From assembly GCF_000826685.1 (NCBI RefSeq), contig NZ_JROO01000021.1:1-64000 (forward strand): 64,000 bases of DNA, given 5' to 3'. Below the pieces are notes generated by a model, which searched no databases, was not told where the DNA came from, and saw only the letters and a program-made list of their open reading frames with translations. Each line of letters starts with the position of its first letter. Positions within the stretch are counted from its first letter, which is position 1. Below, piece by piece: positions 34,954 to 44,492 of the stretch. Source of the stretch: Streptomonospora alba. Its GTDB lineage: Bacteria > Actinomycetota > Actinomycetes > Streptosporangiales > Streptosporangiaceae. Made by a program: the position numbers and the translations under genes.

Positions 34954-34981
34954 ACGCTACCTGATCGTGACCTTACGGCAA
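34954..34981 (-). promoter_or_regulatory. wag31 promoter
   Basis: Minus strand TTGCCG (34981-34976), 16-bp spacer, TAGCGT (34959-34954). The predicted start is about 32 nt upstream of the ATG, which has AAGGAGA before it. Confidence 0.55.
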
Positions 34982-35044
34982 TCCAGATCATGACCAAGGC
35001 CACATATCGAAACCAGGGCTTACTTTTCCGACATCTGTGACCTT

Positions 35045-35338
35045 TTAGGTGAACGAGACCGAACTTACGATCTGGAGAAGGATCACCACGATGAGGAAGA
35101 GGACGGTGAAGCTCAGATCGAGCGCCAGTCCCCCCAGGCGAATCGGCGGGATGAACCGGCGCAGGAACCTCAAGGGCGGGTCGGTGATCGTGTAGACGGT
35201 CTCCGCGAGCACCAGTACGAACCCGGTCGGTCGCCACGACCGCGCGAACGCCTGTACGAGTTCGAAGACGAGCCGCCCGATCAACACCAGCATGAACAGG
35301 TTCAGCAGGATGATGACGACGGACTGGACGATACTCAC
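35045..35338 (-). CDS. YggT-family membrane protein
   Basis: A 97-aa protein with two hydrophobic regions (residues 4-24 and 70-93) flanking the YggT signature TITDPPLRFLRRFIPPIRLGG. This family sits between sepF and divIVA in most Gram-positive and actinobacterial genomes. Its function, perhaps in membrane or division-site organisation, is not established. Confidence 0.9.
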   Translation of the reverse strand: MSIVQSVVIILLNLFMLVLIGRLVFELVQAFARSWRPTGFVLVLAETVYTITDPPLRFLRRFIPPIRLGGLALDLSFTVLFLIVVILLQIVSSVSFT

Positions 35339-35377
35339 GGCCGTTCCCGGACCCCATCTCTGGACGTCTGTGATGAT

Positions 35378-35905
35378 CTAACTCTGGTTGAAGAACCCTC
35401 GCTCAGCGATCCGTGCTTTGTCTTCAGCAGTCACCTCAACATTAGCCGGGGACAACAAGAACACCTTGGTGGTCACGCGATCGATACTGCCATGAAGCCC
35501 GAAGATCAGCCCCGCCGCGAAGTCGACCAGACGCTTGGCGTCGCTGTCGACCATCTCGGTGAGGTTCATGATCACCGGCACACCTTCTCGGAAGTACTCT
35601 CCGATGGTACGCGCCTCGTTGTACGTCCGGGGATGCAGCGTGGTGATACGTGCGAGATCGGCGGTCGCGGGCGCGGTGTGGGTCGGAGTGCGCCTGTCCG
35701 CAGGAGACATGGTGTAGTCATCCGCATCCGTCAACGAGTCGATGCGCGGGTCGCCACTGTGGTGATCGAGATCCCGGTCCCGCCGGCCCTCGATGCCTTC
35801 GTCGAAGTCGTCGAAGTCATCGTATTCGTCCGCATAGCGGTGATCGTAGCGGTCGTCCTCCACGAGGCCGAGGTAGACCGCCATCTTGCGCATCGCGCCG
35901 GCCAT
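35378..35905 (-). CDS. sepF: Cell division protein SepF
   Basis: The 175-aa FtsZ membrane anchor. It begins [17 protein letters not shown], an amphipathic membrane-binding helix. An Asp/Arg-rich linker follows to about residue 85. The SepF core comes next: [53 protein letters not shown], and [11 protein letters not shown]. In actinobacteria without FtsA, SepF is the main tether. Start at 35905 has GGAGGGCAAG; an in-frame extension upstream lacks the family pattern. Confidence 0.95.
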   Translation of the reverse strand: MAGAMRKMAVYLGLVEDDRYDHRYADEYDDFDDFDEGIEGRRDRDLDHHSGDPRIDSLTDADDYTMSPADRRTPTHTAPATADLARITTLHPRTYNEARTIGEYFREGVPVIMNLTEMVDSDAKRLVDFAAGLIFGLHGSIDRVTTKVFLLSPANVEVTAEDKARIAERGFFNQS

Positions 35906-36028
35906 CTCTTGCCCTCCGTCGTCCCTGTGGTGCGGCACCGCAGATGACTCAGTCCATGTCGGGCCCCTCCCGAGCCCCCGTCTCGCGGGCGAACTCGACA
36001 GATGGGCGCCAATGTCCATGTGGGGACA

Positions 36029-36781
36029 TTACCCCACGTTCGGGCCGCGATCGTCGAGCAACGCCGTTCCCACCCGCAGGTGTGTCGCCCCCTGGTGGAC
36101 CGCCGCCTCCAGGTCCCCGCTCATCCCTGCCGAGACCGTCCTCGCCCGAGGGTAACGATCCCGGACCTCGGCGGCGACCGCACCGAGCCGGGCGAACGCC
36201 TCAGCGGGATCGCCCTCGCGGGGCGCCACCGCCATGACTCCGCCCAGGACGAGCCCGTCCTCGGCCGCCACGGCGTCGGCCACGGCCAGGGCGTCGCGGG
36301 GGTCGGCGCCCCCGCGCGGCCCCAGCACGCCGGCCCGGGAACCGGGATCGAGGTCGACCTGGACCAGGCACGCCACCTCGCGGCCCTCGGCGCGGGCGTG
36401 TCTGCCCAGGGCGGACGCCAGCCGCGCACGGTCGAGGGAGTGGACCACGTCGGCGTAGCGGGCAACCGAGCGGGCCTTGTTGGTCTGCAGCTGGCCCACG
36501 AAGTGCCACCTCAGATCCAGGTCGGCGCATTCGGCCGCCTTAGGCGCGGCTTCCTGGTCGCGGTTCTCACCCACGTCGGTGATTCCCGACTCGGCGAGGA
36601 TGCGGACGTCGGAGGCGGGGAAGGTCTTGGTGACCGCGACGACCGTCACTTCCTCGGGGCCGCGCCCGGCCGCGGCGCAGGCGGCCCCGATACGCTCGCG
36701 CAGGGCAGCGAGGTTGGCGCCGATCCGCTCGCGGCGCGCCGACGCGCCGGCTCCACCGGCCTCCGGTCCCGCGGCCGTCAC
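36029..36781 (-). CDS. YggS-family PLP homeostasis protein
   Basis: A 250-aa alanine-racemase-fold PLP carrier. The PLP lysine is in VTVVAVTKTFP; GENRDQEAAPKA, RWHFVGQLQTNKAR and the phosphate-binding end SAGMSGDLEAAVHQGATHLRVGTALL are family signatures. GTG at 36781 overlaps the pgeF stop (GTGA) and has GGAG 6 nt upstream. A GTG four codons earlier is less well placed. It lies in the usual ftsZ-pgeF-yggS-sepF order. Confidence 0.93.
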   Translation of the reverse strand: MTAAGPEAGGAGASARRERIGANLAALRERIGAACAAAGRGPEEVTVVAVTKTFPASDVRILAESGITDVGENRDQEAAPKAAECADLDLRWHFVGQLQTNKARSVARYADVVHSLDRARLASALGRHARAEGREVACLVQVDLDPGSRAGVLGPRGGADPRDALAVADAVAAEDGLVLGGVMAVAPREGDPAEAFARLGAVAAEVRDRYPRARTVSAGMSGDLEAAVHQGATHLRVGTALLDDRGPNVG

Positions 36782-37503
36782 TGCGTGCTCCACACGAATC
36801 CCGCGAAGCGGCCGGTGGGGGCACCGCCGCGGTGCGAGAACAGCTCGGGGCTCTCCAGCGTGCAGCGGTCGTCGGAGGAGACATGGCCGACATCGGCCGC
36901 GCGTAGTTGGGCGGTCACAGCGGCGCGCAGGTCGACACCGGCGGTGCCCGCCCTGGTGCGGACCGCCGCCTCGGGGACGCTGCGCGCGACTTCGGCCTGC
37001 ACGTCGGGGCCGACCTCATAGCAGAAGCCGCAGACGGCCGGGCCCAGTACCGCGCTGATGCGAGCGGGCTCGGCACCCAGCCGGGCCATCCCGGCGACCA
37101 TCGCCGGAACGACACCCTGCTGGGTGCCCAGGCGGCCGGAGTGGGCCGCGCCGACGATCCCCGCATCGGCGTCGGCGGCCAGCACCACCAGGCAGTCGGC
37201 GGCCAGTGCCGCCAGCACCAGGTCGGCGCGGTCGGTCACCACGGCGTCGACGCTACCGGCGCTACCGGGCTCGGTGGCTCTCGCCACCCGCGCACTGTGC
37301 ACCTGGTCCATCCACACCACGCGCTCGGCGGAGAAACCGAGGCGCTTGGCGGCCACGCGCCGGTTCTCCGCGACGGCGTCGGGGGCGTCGTCCACTCCGT
37401 GGCCGAGGTTGAGGGTGTCGAACGGCGGGGTGCTGATCCCGCCGTCGTAGCGCTGGGTGAAGCCGGCCTGCACTCCGGGCCCCAGCTCGATCACGGCACT
37501 CAT
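36778..37503 (-). CDS. pgeF: Multicopper-oxidase-like YlmD/PgeF family protein (peptidoglycan editing)
   Basis: A 241-aa member of the YfiH/PgeF family, which includes an editing factor that removes wrongly inserted L-Ser from UDP-MurNAc peptides. VVWMDQVHSARV (metal-ligand His), DAVVTDRADLVLAALAADCLVVLAAD (Cys) and GIVGAAHSGRLGTQQGV (His) carry the expected ligands. The last motif is usually HAGWRG and here reads HSGRLG, a deviation at a conserved position. It is the first gene after the ftsZ terminator. Confidence 0.9.
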   Translation of the reverse strand: MSAVIELGPGVQAGFTQRYDGGISTPPFDTLNLGHGVDDAPDAVAENRRVAAKRLGFSAERVVWMDQVHSARVARATEPGSAGSVDAVVTDRADLVLAALAADCLVVLAADADAGIVGAAHSGRLGTQQGVVPAMVAGMARLGAEPARISAVLGPAVCGFCYEVGPDVQAEVARSVPEAAVRTRAGTAGVDLRAAVTAQLRAADVGHVSSDDRCTLESPELFSHRGGAPTGRFAGFVWSTQ

Positions 37504-37551
37504 GGTGTGCGCAGTTCCTCCGCATCCTCTGCACTGGTCGGGACGCGCAAA

Positions 37552-37589
37552 AGCGTACCGGTGGCGGGAGGTCCCGCCACCGGTACGCT
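37552..37589 (-). terminator. ftsZ terminator, perfect 18-bp hairpin
   Basis: Arms 37552-37569 and 37572-37589 are exact complements with a 2-nt loop. On the minus strand the stem is followed by TTTT. It begins 22 nt after the ftsZ stop and separates the cell-wall half of the cluster from pgeF-yggS-sepF-yggT-wag31. Confidence 0.9.
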
Positions 37590-37610
37590 CAAGCGCCGCG
37601 ATGGGCCGTG

Positions 37611-39089
37611 CTATTTCAGGAAGTCGGGCACGTCGAGGTCGTCGGGGTCGTCGAAGACCACGCGGCGCCGCGGCGTGGGCACCTCGCCCGAAGGCGAGTA
37701 CTGGCCGTCGGTCCCGGTGCCGCGCACCTGACCGTAGTCGTCGTCGACGGCGCCGATGCCCCGGTCCCGGGCGTCGTCCTCGGCCTCGGCCTCGACGGGT
37801 TCGGGGTCGGGCTCGCGGCGCCGGGCCTCCTCCCGCGGCGGCTCCGTGCGCACCGGTTCGGGCTCGGGAGTGCGCTCGGGCTCGGGCTCGACGGCGGCCT
37901 GGGTCCGCTGCGGCGGGTCCTCGCGGACCGGCTCGCGCACGGGCTCGGGCGCCGGTTCGCGGACCGGCTCGGGGTCCCGAGCGGGAGCCGCGGGCTCGGC
38001 CGCGGCCTGCGGACGCGGCTCCTCGGCGGCCGAGCGCGCCGGCTGCCGCTGCTCGACGGCCGGGGCGGCGGGCTGCTCGCGGACCTGCTGCGGCTCCGGT
38101 GCCGGGACCGCGGCTCTCTGCGGCGGAGCGGCGGCCTCGTTGCGCGCTTCGTCGAAGCCGGCCGCTATGACCGTCACGCGCACCTCGTCGCCGAGTGCAT
38201 CGTCGATGACCGCGCCGAAGATGATGTTGGCCTCGGGTGCGGCGGAGTTCGCCACGAGTTGCGCGGCCTCGTTGATCTCGAACAGCCCGAGGTCGGATCC
38301 GCCCTGGATGGACAGCAGCACCCCGTGGGCGCCGTCGATGCTGGCCTCCAGCAGCGGCGAGGATATGGCCATCTCCGCCGCCGCCACGGCGCGGTCGTCA
38401 CCCCTGGCCGAGCCGATCCCCATCAGCGCCGATCCCGCACCCTGCATTACCGACTTGACATCGGCGAAGTCGAGGTTGATCAGTCCTGGCGTGGTTATCA
38501 AATCGGTGATGCCCTGGACACCGGAGAGCAGCACCTGGTCGGCCGCCTTGAACGCGTCCAGCACGCTGACCTGGCGGTCGGAGATGGACAGCAGCCGGTC
38601 GTTGGGGATCACGATGAGGGTGTCGACCTCGTCGCGCAGCATCGCGATCCCGGATTCGGCCTGGGTGGCGCGGCGCTTGCCCTCGAAGCCGAACGGCCGG
38701 GTGACGACGCCGATGGTCAGCGCGCCCAGCGAGCGCGCGATGTCGGCGACCACCGGAGCCCCGCCGGTGCCGGTGCCACCGCCCTCTCCGGCGGTGACGA
38801 AGACCATGTCGGCCCCCTTGAGGACCTCCTCGATCTCCTCGCGGTGGTCCTCGGCGGCCTTGCGCCCGACGTCGGGGTTGGCGCCCGCGCCGAGCCCGCG
38901 GGTGAGTTCGCGTCCGACGTCGAGCTTGACGTCGGCATCGCTCATAAGCAGCGCCTGAGCGTCGGTGTTGATGGCGATGAACTCGACGCCCTTGAGTCCC
39001 TCTTCGATCATCCGGTTGACGGCGTTGACGCCGCCGCCGCCGATTCCGACGACCTTGATGACCGCGAGGTAATTCTGCGGTGCTGCCAC
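37611..39089 (-). CDS. ftsZ: Cell division protein FtsZ
   Basis: A 492-aa tubulin-like GTPase forming the Z ring. GTP-binding signature [32 protein letters not shown] and synergy loop [11 protein letters not shown] (NxDxxD) are intact. The GTPase core ends near residue 310. A Pro/Glu/Arg-rich linker of about 170 residues follows, and the protein ends with [10 protein letters not shown], the SepF/FtsW-binding peptide. GTG at 39089 has AAAGG upstream and gives the usual [15 protein letters not shown] start. No ftsA is present. Confidence 0.97.
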   Translation of the reverse strand: MAAPQNYLAVIKVVGIGGGGVNAVNRMIEEGLKGVEFIAINTDAQALLMSDADVKLDVGRELTRGLGAGANPDVGRKAAEDHREEIEEVLKGADMVFVTAGEGGGTGTGGAPVVADIARSLGALTIGVVTRPFGFEGKRRATQAESGIAMLRDEVDTLIVIPNDRLLSISDRQVSVLDAFKAADQVLLSGVQGITDLITTPGLINLDFADVKSVMQGAGSALMGIGSARGDDRAVAAAEMAISSPLLEASIDGAHGVLLSIQGGSDLGLFEINEAAQLVANSAAPEANIIFGAVIDDALGDEVRVTVIAAGFDEARNEAAAPPQRAAVPAPEPQQVREQPAAPAVEQRQPARSAAEEPRPQAAAEPAAPARDPEPVREPAPEPVREPVREDPPQRTQAAVEPEPERTPEPEPVRTEPPREEARRREPDPEPVEAEAEDDARDRGIGAVDDDYGQVRGTGTDGQYSPSGEVPTPRRRVVFDDPDDLDVPDFLK

Positions 39090-39528
39090 GACGAGGGGCC
39101 TTTCCGCTCGCATCGGCCGATCGCGCCGTTCCGCCTCAGCGGAATCTGCCGCACTGCGGCGGCGAACGAACCGATCGGCTGTCCGGTTCTACAGTCTTTC
39201 CACTGGGCCCCCTCAGACCGGCGCGGGGCCGATCGGGTTCCCATGCAGGGCTTCGGGCTCGCAGCCGGGCGGTTCCCCCTCCTGGGTGCTTCCCGCCGTA
39301 ACCGCCCTAAAGTGTCAGGTCCATACTTATGTCAACCAACGGTATTGCTTCCCGACAGTAAGCCGCTGCCTGGCTACAGGCAACTAACCACGGGTTCAGC
39401 CTAACGGCGTGTCGCGCAGCGAGGCGATGTCCCACCCGGCGCGTCGCGTCCGGACACCGCGCTGTTCGGGCCGCGCGCCGTCCGCTGTCCTGCACGCCGC
39501 CGCCCGACGCGGCGCTCCGCCCGGCGCC
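39090..39528. other. ftsZ upstream region
   Basis: 439 bp between ftsQ and ftsZ, unusually long inside this tightly packed cluster, so ftsZ likely has its own promoters. On the minus strand TTGACA (39335-39330) is a perfect -35; the corresponding -10 (CTTTAG or TTTAGG near 39312-39306) is poor. No gene is supported. Confidence 0.5.
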
Positions 39529-40275
39529 TCACTCGACAACGGCCATCTCCGGCGCGCTGACGTCGTAGTGCCGGTCGGGACCGGGCGGGTGTTCGTTGAG
39601 CAGAACGGTCAGGATCGTGCTCTTGCGCTCGGAGCGCTGAGGCGTGCCCCAGGAGACGGTGGCGCCGCTGTCCAGAGTCAGCTCGACGGCGTCGCCGTCG
39701 CCGGCCTCGACGGTGTCGATGCGCCCGCCGACGGCGGCGGGCACGCGTTCGAGAACCGTCGCGGCGGTGGCGACGGCGGGGCTGCCCTCGGGTTCACCGG
39801 AGACGCTGATCAGCGGGTAGTTGTCGGGGCGCTTGTCGGTATCGGCGATGCGCACGCCGTCGCCGTCGATCAGCCGGAAGCCGTCGCCGGCGCGCATGGC
39901 CATCATCGGGGTGCGCTCGACGACCTCCACCCGCAGGGCGGCCGGCCAGCTGCGGACGACCTCGGCCGACTCCACCAGCCGCAGCTCCTCGGCGCGGCTT
40001 CGGGCCGCGTCGGTGTCGACACGGGCCAACGGGGTGCCGGTGGGGACGTCGACGGAGGCCACCACCCCGTCGGCCTCCAGCCGGGAGGTGCCGGTGACCT
40101 CGACCTGGCGCACCACCAGCAGCCGCGAGCCCAGCAGCACCCAGACGACCACCGTCAGCACCGCCACGATCAGCAGCACCACGAAGGCGACCTTCCAGGG
40201 ATCGGAGCGGCGGGCCGCAGTGCGCTGCTCGGACTCGCCGGCGCGGGCGGCGGTCTGCCCGGTGGTCGCGCTCAC
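39529..40275 (-). CDS. ftsQ: Divisome protein FtsQ
   Basis: A 248-aa bitopic protein: a cytoplasmic tail of ~28 residues, one membrane helix (VAFVVLLIVAVLTVVVWVLL), a POTRA domain (VVRQVEVTGTSRLEADGVVASVDVPTGTPLARVD) and the FtsQ beta domain. It links FtsL and FtsI to the early divisome. It is 37 bp downstream of murC. Confidence 0.95.
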   Translation of the reverse strand: MSATTGQTAARAGESEQRTAARRSDPWKVAFVVLLIVAVLTVVVWVLLGSRLLVVRQVEVTGTSRLEADGVVASVDVPTGTPLARVDTDAARSRAEELRLVESAEVVRSWPAALRVEVVERTPMMAMRAGDGFRLIDGDGVRIADTDKRPDNYPLISVSGEPEGSPAVATAATVLERVPAAVGGRIDTVEAGDGDAVELTLDSGATVSWGTPQRSERKSTILTVLLNEHPPGPDRHYDVSAPEMAVVE

Positions 40276-40312
40276 GCTGCTCTCGCCGCCTTTCCGCCCG
40301 GTGGGCAGGCGC

Positions 40313-41752
40313 CTAGTCGGCGGCCTGCTCCAGCGCCGACAGTGCCTCGACGATCCGCGGCCCCAGTTCGGTGACGTCGCCCGCGCCCATGGTCAGCACG
40401 ATGTCGCCCGGCTCGGCGGCGGCCGCGGCGCGCGCGACCGCCTCGGCGCGGTCGGGCTCGTAGCCGACCGTGGCGTGGGTGATCCCGCGGGTGATCAGCT
40501 CGGAGCTGACACCGGGTTCGGGATCCTCCCGGGCGGCGTAGACCGACAGCACCACGACCTCGTCTGCCAAGGACAGCGCCTTGGCGAACGCGTCGGCGAA
40601 GATCCGGGTGCGACTGTACAGGTGGGGTTGGAACACCGCCACGACCCGCCCCGGCGATGCGTCCGCGGCGCCGCGGGTGTCCAGAGCGGCGCGGGCCGCT
40701 TGCAGGTCGGCGGCGATCTCGGTGGGGTGGTGGGCGTAGCTGTCGTAGACCGCGACGCCGCCGGCCTCGCCCTTGAGCTCGAAGCGGCGGGCGGCGCCGG
40801 TGAAGCCGGCCAGACCGGCCACGGCCACCTCGGGGTCGTAGCCCAGCACGTCGGCGACGGCGACGGCGGCGGCGGCGTTGAGCACGTTGTGCCGACCGGG
40901 CACGGCCAGCTCGGCGTGCAGCGGCTGCGCGTCGGGCGCCGTGAGGGTGAAGGAGGTGCGGAAGCCTTCGGCGGAGACGTCGGCGACACGGTAGTCGGAG
41001 TCGGCTGCCTCGCCGTAGGTGAGCACGCGCTTGCCCAGGCCGCGGGCGATCTCGGAGACCCGCCGGGCGCCCTCGTCGTCGGCCCCGACGACGAGTGTGT
41101 CGCCGACCCGCTCGGCGAAGGCCGCGAACTCGGCGTGGATCTCGTCCAGGCCGCCGTAGTTGTCGAGGTGGTCGGCCTCGACGTTGGTGACCACGGCGAT
41201 CTCGGGCGAGAGCATCAGGAACGAGCCGTCGCTCTCGTCCGCCTCGGCGACGATCACCTCGCCGGCGCCGGCGTCGGCACCGCGGCCGGTGGTGACCAGC
41301 GCGCCGCCGATGACATAGCCGGGCTCGGCGCCGGCGTGCTGCAGCACCACCGTGAGCATGGAGGTGGTGGTGGTCTTGCCGTGGGTGCCGGCGACGGCGG
41401 TCCCGCGGCGGCCCAGCAGCAGCGCGCCCAGCGCGGCGGCGCGCGGGATCACCCGCAGGCCGCGCTCGCGCGCCTCGGCGAGCTCGGGGTTGTCCTCGCG
41501 CACGGCCGAGGAGACCACGACGGTGTCGGCGGTGCCGACGTGGGCGGCGTCGTGCCCGACGTGGGTGGTGGCGCCCAGGGCCGCGAGCTCGTGCAGCAGC
41601 GGGCCGTCCTTGGCGTCGCTGCCGGTGACTTCGGCGCCCAGCTGCAGCAGGACGCGGGCGATGCCGGACATGCCGACGCCGCCGATGCCGATGAAGTGGA
41701 GCCGGCCCAGTTTGTCCACGGGCACGGGGTCGGTGGGCGGGATCAGGCTCAC
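40313..41752 (-). CDS. murC: UDP-N-acetylmuramate--L-alanine ligase MurC
   Basis: A 479-aa Mur ligase adding the first residue of the stem peptide. HFIGIGGVGMSGIARVLLQLG (UDP-binding), GTHGKTTTTS (ATP P-loop), EADESDGSF and YDSYAHHPTEI are in order. GTG start overlaps the murG stop by 4 bp (GTGA). Confidence 0.97.
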   Translation of the reverse strand: MSLIPPTDPVPVDKLGRLHFIGIGGVGMSGIARVLLQLGAEVTGSDAKDGPLLHELAALGATTHVGHDAAHVGTADTVVVSSAVREDNPELAEARERGLRVIPRAAALGALLLGRRGTAVAGTHGKTTTTSMLTVVLQHAGAEPGYVIGGALVTTGRGADAGAGEVIVAEADESDGSFLMLSPEIAVVTNVEADHLDNYGGLDEIHAEFAAFAERVGDTLVVGADDEGARRVSEIARGLGKRVLTYGEAADSDYRVADVSAEGFRTSFTLTAPDAQPLHAELAVPGRHNVLNAAAAVAVADVLGYDPEVAVAGLAGFTGAARRFELKGEAGGVAVYDSYAHHPTEIAADLQAARAALDTRGAADASPGRVVAVFQPHLYSRTRIFADAFAKALSLADEVVVLSVYAAREDPEPGVSSELITRGITHATVGYEPDRAEAVARAAAAAEPGDIVLTMGAGDVTELGPRIVEALSALEQAAD

Positions 41753-42918
41753 CGGGTGTCCTTCCCGTCGTCGACGAAGGACTCGTCGACCTCGATCTCG
41801 GATTCGTCGACCTCCGCCGGGACGGGATCGCCGCGCTCGCCGCGGGCGATGGCCAGGACCTCGCGGGCGAGTTCAGTGTCGGCGTCGCGCCGGCCCATCC
41901 GCGATGCGGCCTCTGACATCGCCACCACGCGGTCGGTGTCGGTCAGCAGCGGGATGAGGGTGTCGGCGATCCAGCCGGGGGTCAGGTCGGTGTTCTCCAC
42001 GAGCAGCCCGCCGCCCGCGTCCACGATGGGTTCGGCGTTGAGGCGCTGCTCGCCGTTGCCGATGGGCAGCGGCACGAAGGCGCCGGGCAGGCCCACGGCG
42101 GTCAGCTCCGCGCACGTCAGCGCACCCGACCGGCACATGGCGACGTCGGCGGCGGCGTAGGCGAGGTCCATGCGGTCGACGTAGGGCACCACCACGTACG
42201 GCACACCGTCGCGGGTGCGGTCCTCGGGGCCCTCGGCGTTGTTGGGGCCCACGACGTGCAACACCTGCACGCCGGCGGCGGTGAACCGCTCGGCGGCGGC
42301 GAAGGCCGCCTCGTTGACGGCCCGGGCGCCCTGGGAGCCGCCGAAGATCAGCAGAGTGGGCAGCTCGGGGCGCAGCCCGAAGTGCGCGCGGGCCTTGTCG
42401 CCCAAGGCCAGCCGGTCCAGTTTGGAGATCTGCTCGCGCAGCGGAATGCCGATGTAGCGGCCGTGGCGGATGTCGCTGTGGGGGTGGCCGGTGTAGACGT
42501 GGCCGGTCAAGCGCGCACCGAGCCGGTTGGCCAGGCCGGGCAGGGGGTTGGCCTCGTGGACGACCACCGGGATGCGGCGCCGGCGCGCGGCCAGGTAGCC
42601 GGGGGTGGCGACGTATCCGCCGAAGCCGACGATGACGTCGGCCTCGAGTGCGGCGAGGTGGTTGCCCGCGGCGCTGATGGCGCTGGCCAGCTTGCCGGGG
42701 ACCGACAGCAGCCGGGGGGTGAGCCGGCGCGGGAGGGGCACGGCCGGGATGGTTCCCAGCTCGTAGCCCCGCATCGGGACGAGGCGGTTCTCGAGTCCTC
42801 GTTCGGTGCCCAGACACATGATCTGAGTCTGCGGGTCGATACGCATCAGCGCATCGGCCAGGGAGAGCGCGGGCTCGATATGCCCGGCCGTGCCGCCTCC
42901 GGCGAGGGCTACCCTCAT
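41749..42918 (-). CDS. murG: Lipid II synthase MurG (GlcNAc transferase)
   Basis: A 389-aa GT-B glycosyltransferase converting lipid I to lipid II on the inner membrane face. Motifs: ALAGGGTAGHIEPALSLAD, VGFGGYVATPGYLAA, PVVVHEANPLPGLANR, GGSQGARAVNEA, and MCRSGALTCAELTAVGLPG. ATG at 42918 overlaps the ftsW stop (ATGA). The C-terminus has an extra acidic stretch (VDESEIEVDESFVDDG). Confidence 0.97.
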   Translation of the reverse strand: MRVALAGGGTAGHIEPALSLADALMRIDPQTQIMCLGTERGLENRLVPMRGYELGTIPAVPLPRRLTPRLLSVPGKLASAISAAGNHLAALEADVIVGFGGYVATPGYLAARRRRIPVVVHEANPLPGLANRLGARLTGHVYTGHPHSDIRHGRYIGIPLREQISKLDRLALGDKARAHFGLRPELPTLLIFGGSQGARAVNEAAFAAAERFTAAGVQVLHVVGPNNAEGPEDRTRDGVPYVVVPYVDRMDLAYAAADVAMCRSGALTCAELTAVGLPGAFVPLPIGNGEQRLNAEPIVDAGGGLLVENTDLTPGWIADTLIPLLTDTDRVVAMSEAASRMGRRDADTELAREVLAIARGERGDPVPAEVDESEIEVDESFVDDGKDTR

Positions 42919-44288
42919 CGTCGCCGATTCCTCCTCGCTTGCACCTGAGTGGGGCGCGATCGGTTCGTGGCCTGGGCCGCGGCAGCGGGGCGCTTGGCCC
43001 CCGCGCCCATCGCCGCGAAGTCCAGGCCCAGCCAGCTTAGGGCCCTTTGCACCCGGCTGGGACCGCGCGCCGCCAGGGCGGCCCGGGCGGCGGGCTCGGA
43101 CTTGGCCAGGGCCAGCAGGATGCCCAGCGCGATCATCATGGGGATGAGCGCGGACCCCCCGGCCGAGACCAGGGGCAGCGGGATTCCCGTGACGGGCATG
43201 ACACCGATGACCGTGCCGATGTTGACCATCGCCTGGATGATGACCCAGGCGGTGATCGCGGCCGCGGCCAGCCGTGCGAAGGGGTCGTTGACGCGTGCTG
43301 CCACGCGCAGCCCAGCGTAGCCCAGAACGCCGAACAGGCCGATGACGAGGAGGCTGCCGATCAGGCCCAGCTCCTCGCCGATGATCGCGAAGATGAAGTC
43401 GCTTTCCGGGTGGGGAAGGTATCCCCATTTCTCGTGGCTGCCGCCGATGCCCACGCCGACCACGCCGCCGGTGCCCAGGGCGTAGAGGCCGTGCAGCAGT
43501 TGGAACCCGGAGTCGCTGGGGTCGGTCTGGGGGTTGAGGAAGGAGGTGACCCGGGCCAGGCGGAAGGGTTCGACCGCGATCATGATGGAGGCCAGCGTGG
43601 CCACCATGGCGATCATCGCCACCAGCAGCCGGCCGGGGGCGCCCACCACCCACAGCAGGGCCAAGAAGATGGCCAGCAGCACGAACGACGTACCCAGGTC
43701 GGTGCCGATGAGTACGAGGACGACGAGGGCGCCGCACCCGGGCAGCAGCGGGATCAGCAGCTGGCGCCAGTCCCCCAGCTGCTTGAGCTCCTCCTTGCGC
43801 GCGAGCACGGTGGCGCCCCACAGGGCGAAGGCGAGCTTGGCGGGTTCGGAGGCCTGGATGGTCATGCCGGCGATCTCCAGCCAGCGCACCGCGCCGCTGC
43901 CGTAGGCGTCGCCGTGGAAGGCGGTGAGCAGCAGCAGCCCCACCGACACCAGCATCGCCGGGTAGCCGATGAGCCGGAAGACGCTCACCGGCAGGTGCGA
44001 GGCGAGCACCAGCAGCGGCAGGCCGAAGGCGGCCGCCAGGACCTGCTTCTGGAACAGGGAGAAGGCCGATCCGGTCTCGGTGTAGGAGTCGACCATGGAG
44101 GAGGACAGCACCATGGTCAGGCCCAGCGTGGTCAGCAGCGCGGTACTGCCGGCCAGCAGGTAGTAGGAGGTCAGCGGCCGGTTGAGGATGGTGGGCAGCT
44201 CGCGTACCCACGAGCGCTCACCGCCGCCGCCCGCTTCCCGGCCGCGCCCGGACCGATCGGCTGAGCGCACCGATGTCGACACCGCCAT
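42915..44288 (-). CDS. ftsW: Peptidoglycan polymerase FtsW (SEDS family)
   Basis: A 457-aa SEDS glycosyltransferase with about ten membrane helices, polymerising lipid II at the septum with FtsI. Family features: FQKQVLAAAFG, WLEIAGMTIQASEPAKLAF, GTDLGTSFVLL, GYLPHPESDFIFAIIGEELGLIG and TGIPLPLVSAGGSALI. ATG at 44288 has GGAGGG upstream; an in-frame ATG at 44363 lacks one. A Lys/Arg/Gln tail follows the last helix. There is a 204-bp gap from murD. Confidence 0.95.
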   Translation of the reverse strand: MAVSTSVRSADRSGRGREAGGGGERSWVRELPTILNRPLTSYYLLAGSTALLTTLGLTMVLSSSMVDSYTETGSAFSLFQKQVLAAAFGLPLLVLASHLPVSVFRLIGYPAMLVSVGLLLLTAFHGDAYGSGAVRWLEIAGMTIQASEPAKLAFALWGATVLARKEELKQLGDWRQLLIPLLPGCGALVVLVLIGTDLGTSFVLLAIFLALLWVVGAPGRLLVAMIAMVATLASIMIAVEPFRLARVTSFLNPQTDPSDSGFQLLHGLYALGTGGVVGVGIGGSHEKWGYLPHPESDFIFAIIGEELGLIGSLLVIGLFGVLGYAGLRVAARVNDPFARLAAAAITAWVIIQAMVNIGTVIGVMPVTGIPLPLVSAGGSALIPMMIALGILLALAKSEPAARAALAARGPSRVQRALSWLGLDFAAMGAGAKRPAAAAQATNRSRPTQVQARRNRRR

Positions 44289-44492
44289 TGACGCCCTCCG
44301 CCCGACGCAGTTCTTCCAGCGTCGACCAAGTGTGGTGGCTCGGCGGGGCGAATGGTCGGACATAACGCGCGTGTTGGGCTCTTCGCGACGCAGGTGGTGG
44401 CCGAGATCGGCCGGAACCGCTTTCGGGAGCCGTGCGCCGTCCCCGGCGGGCGTGCCCCGCCCACCCCGCTGAGGCCGGACGGGGCACCGGCC

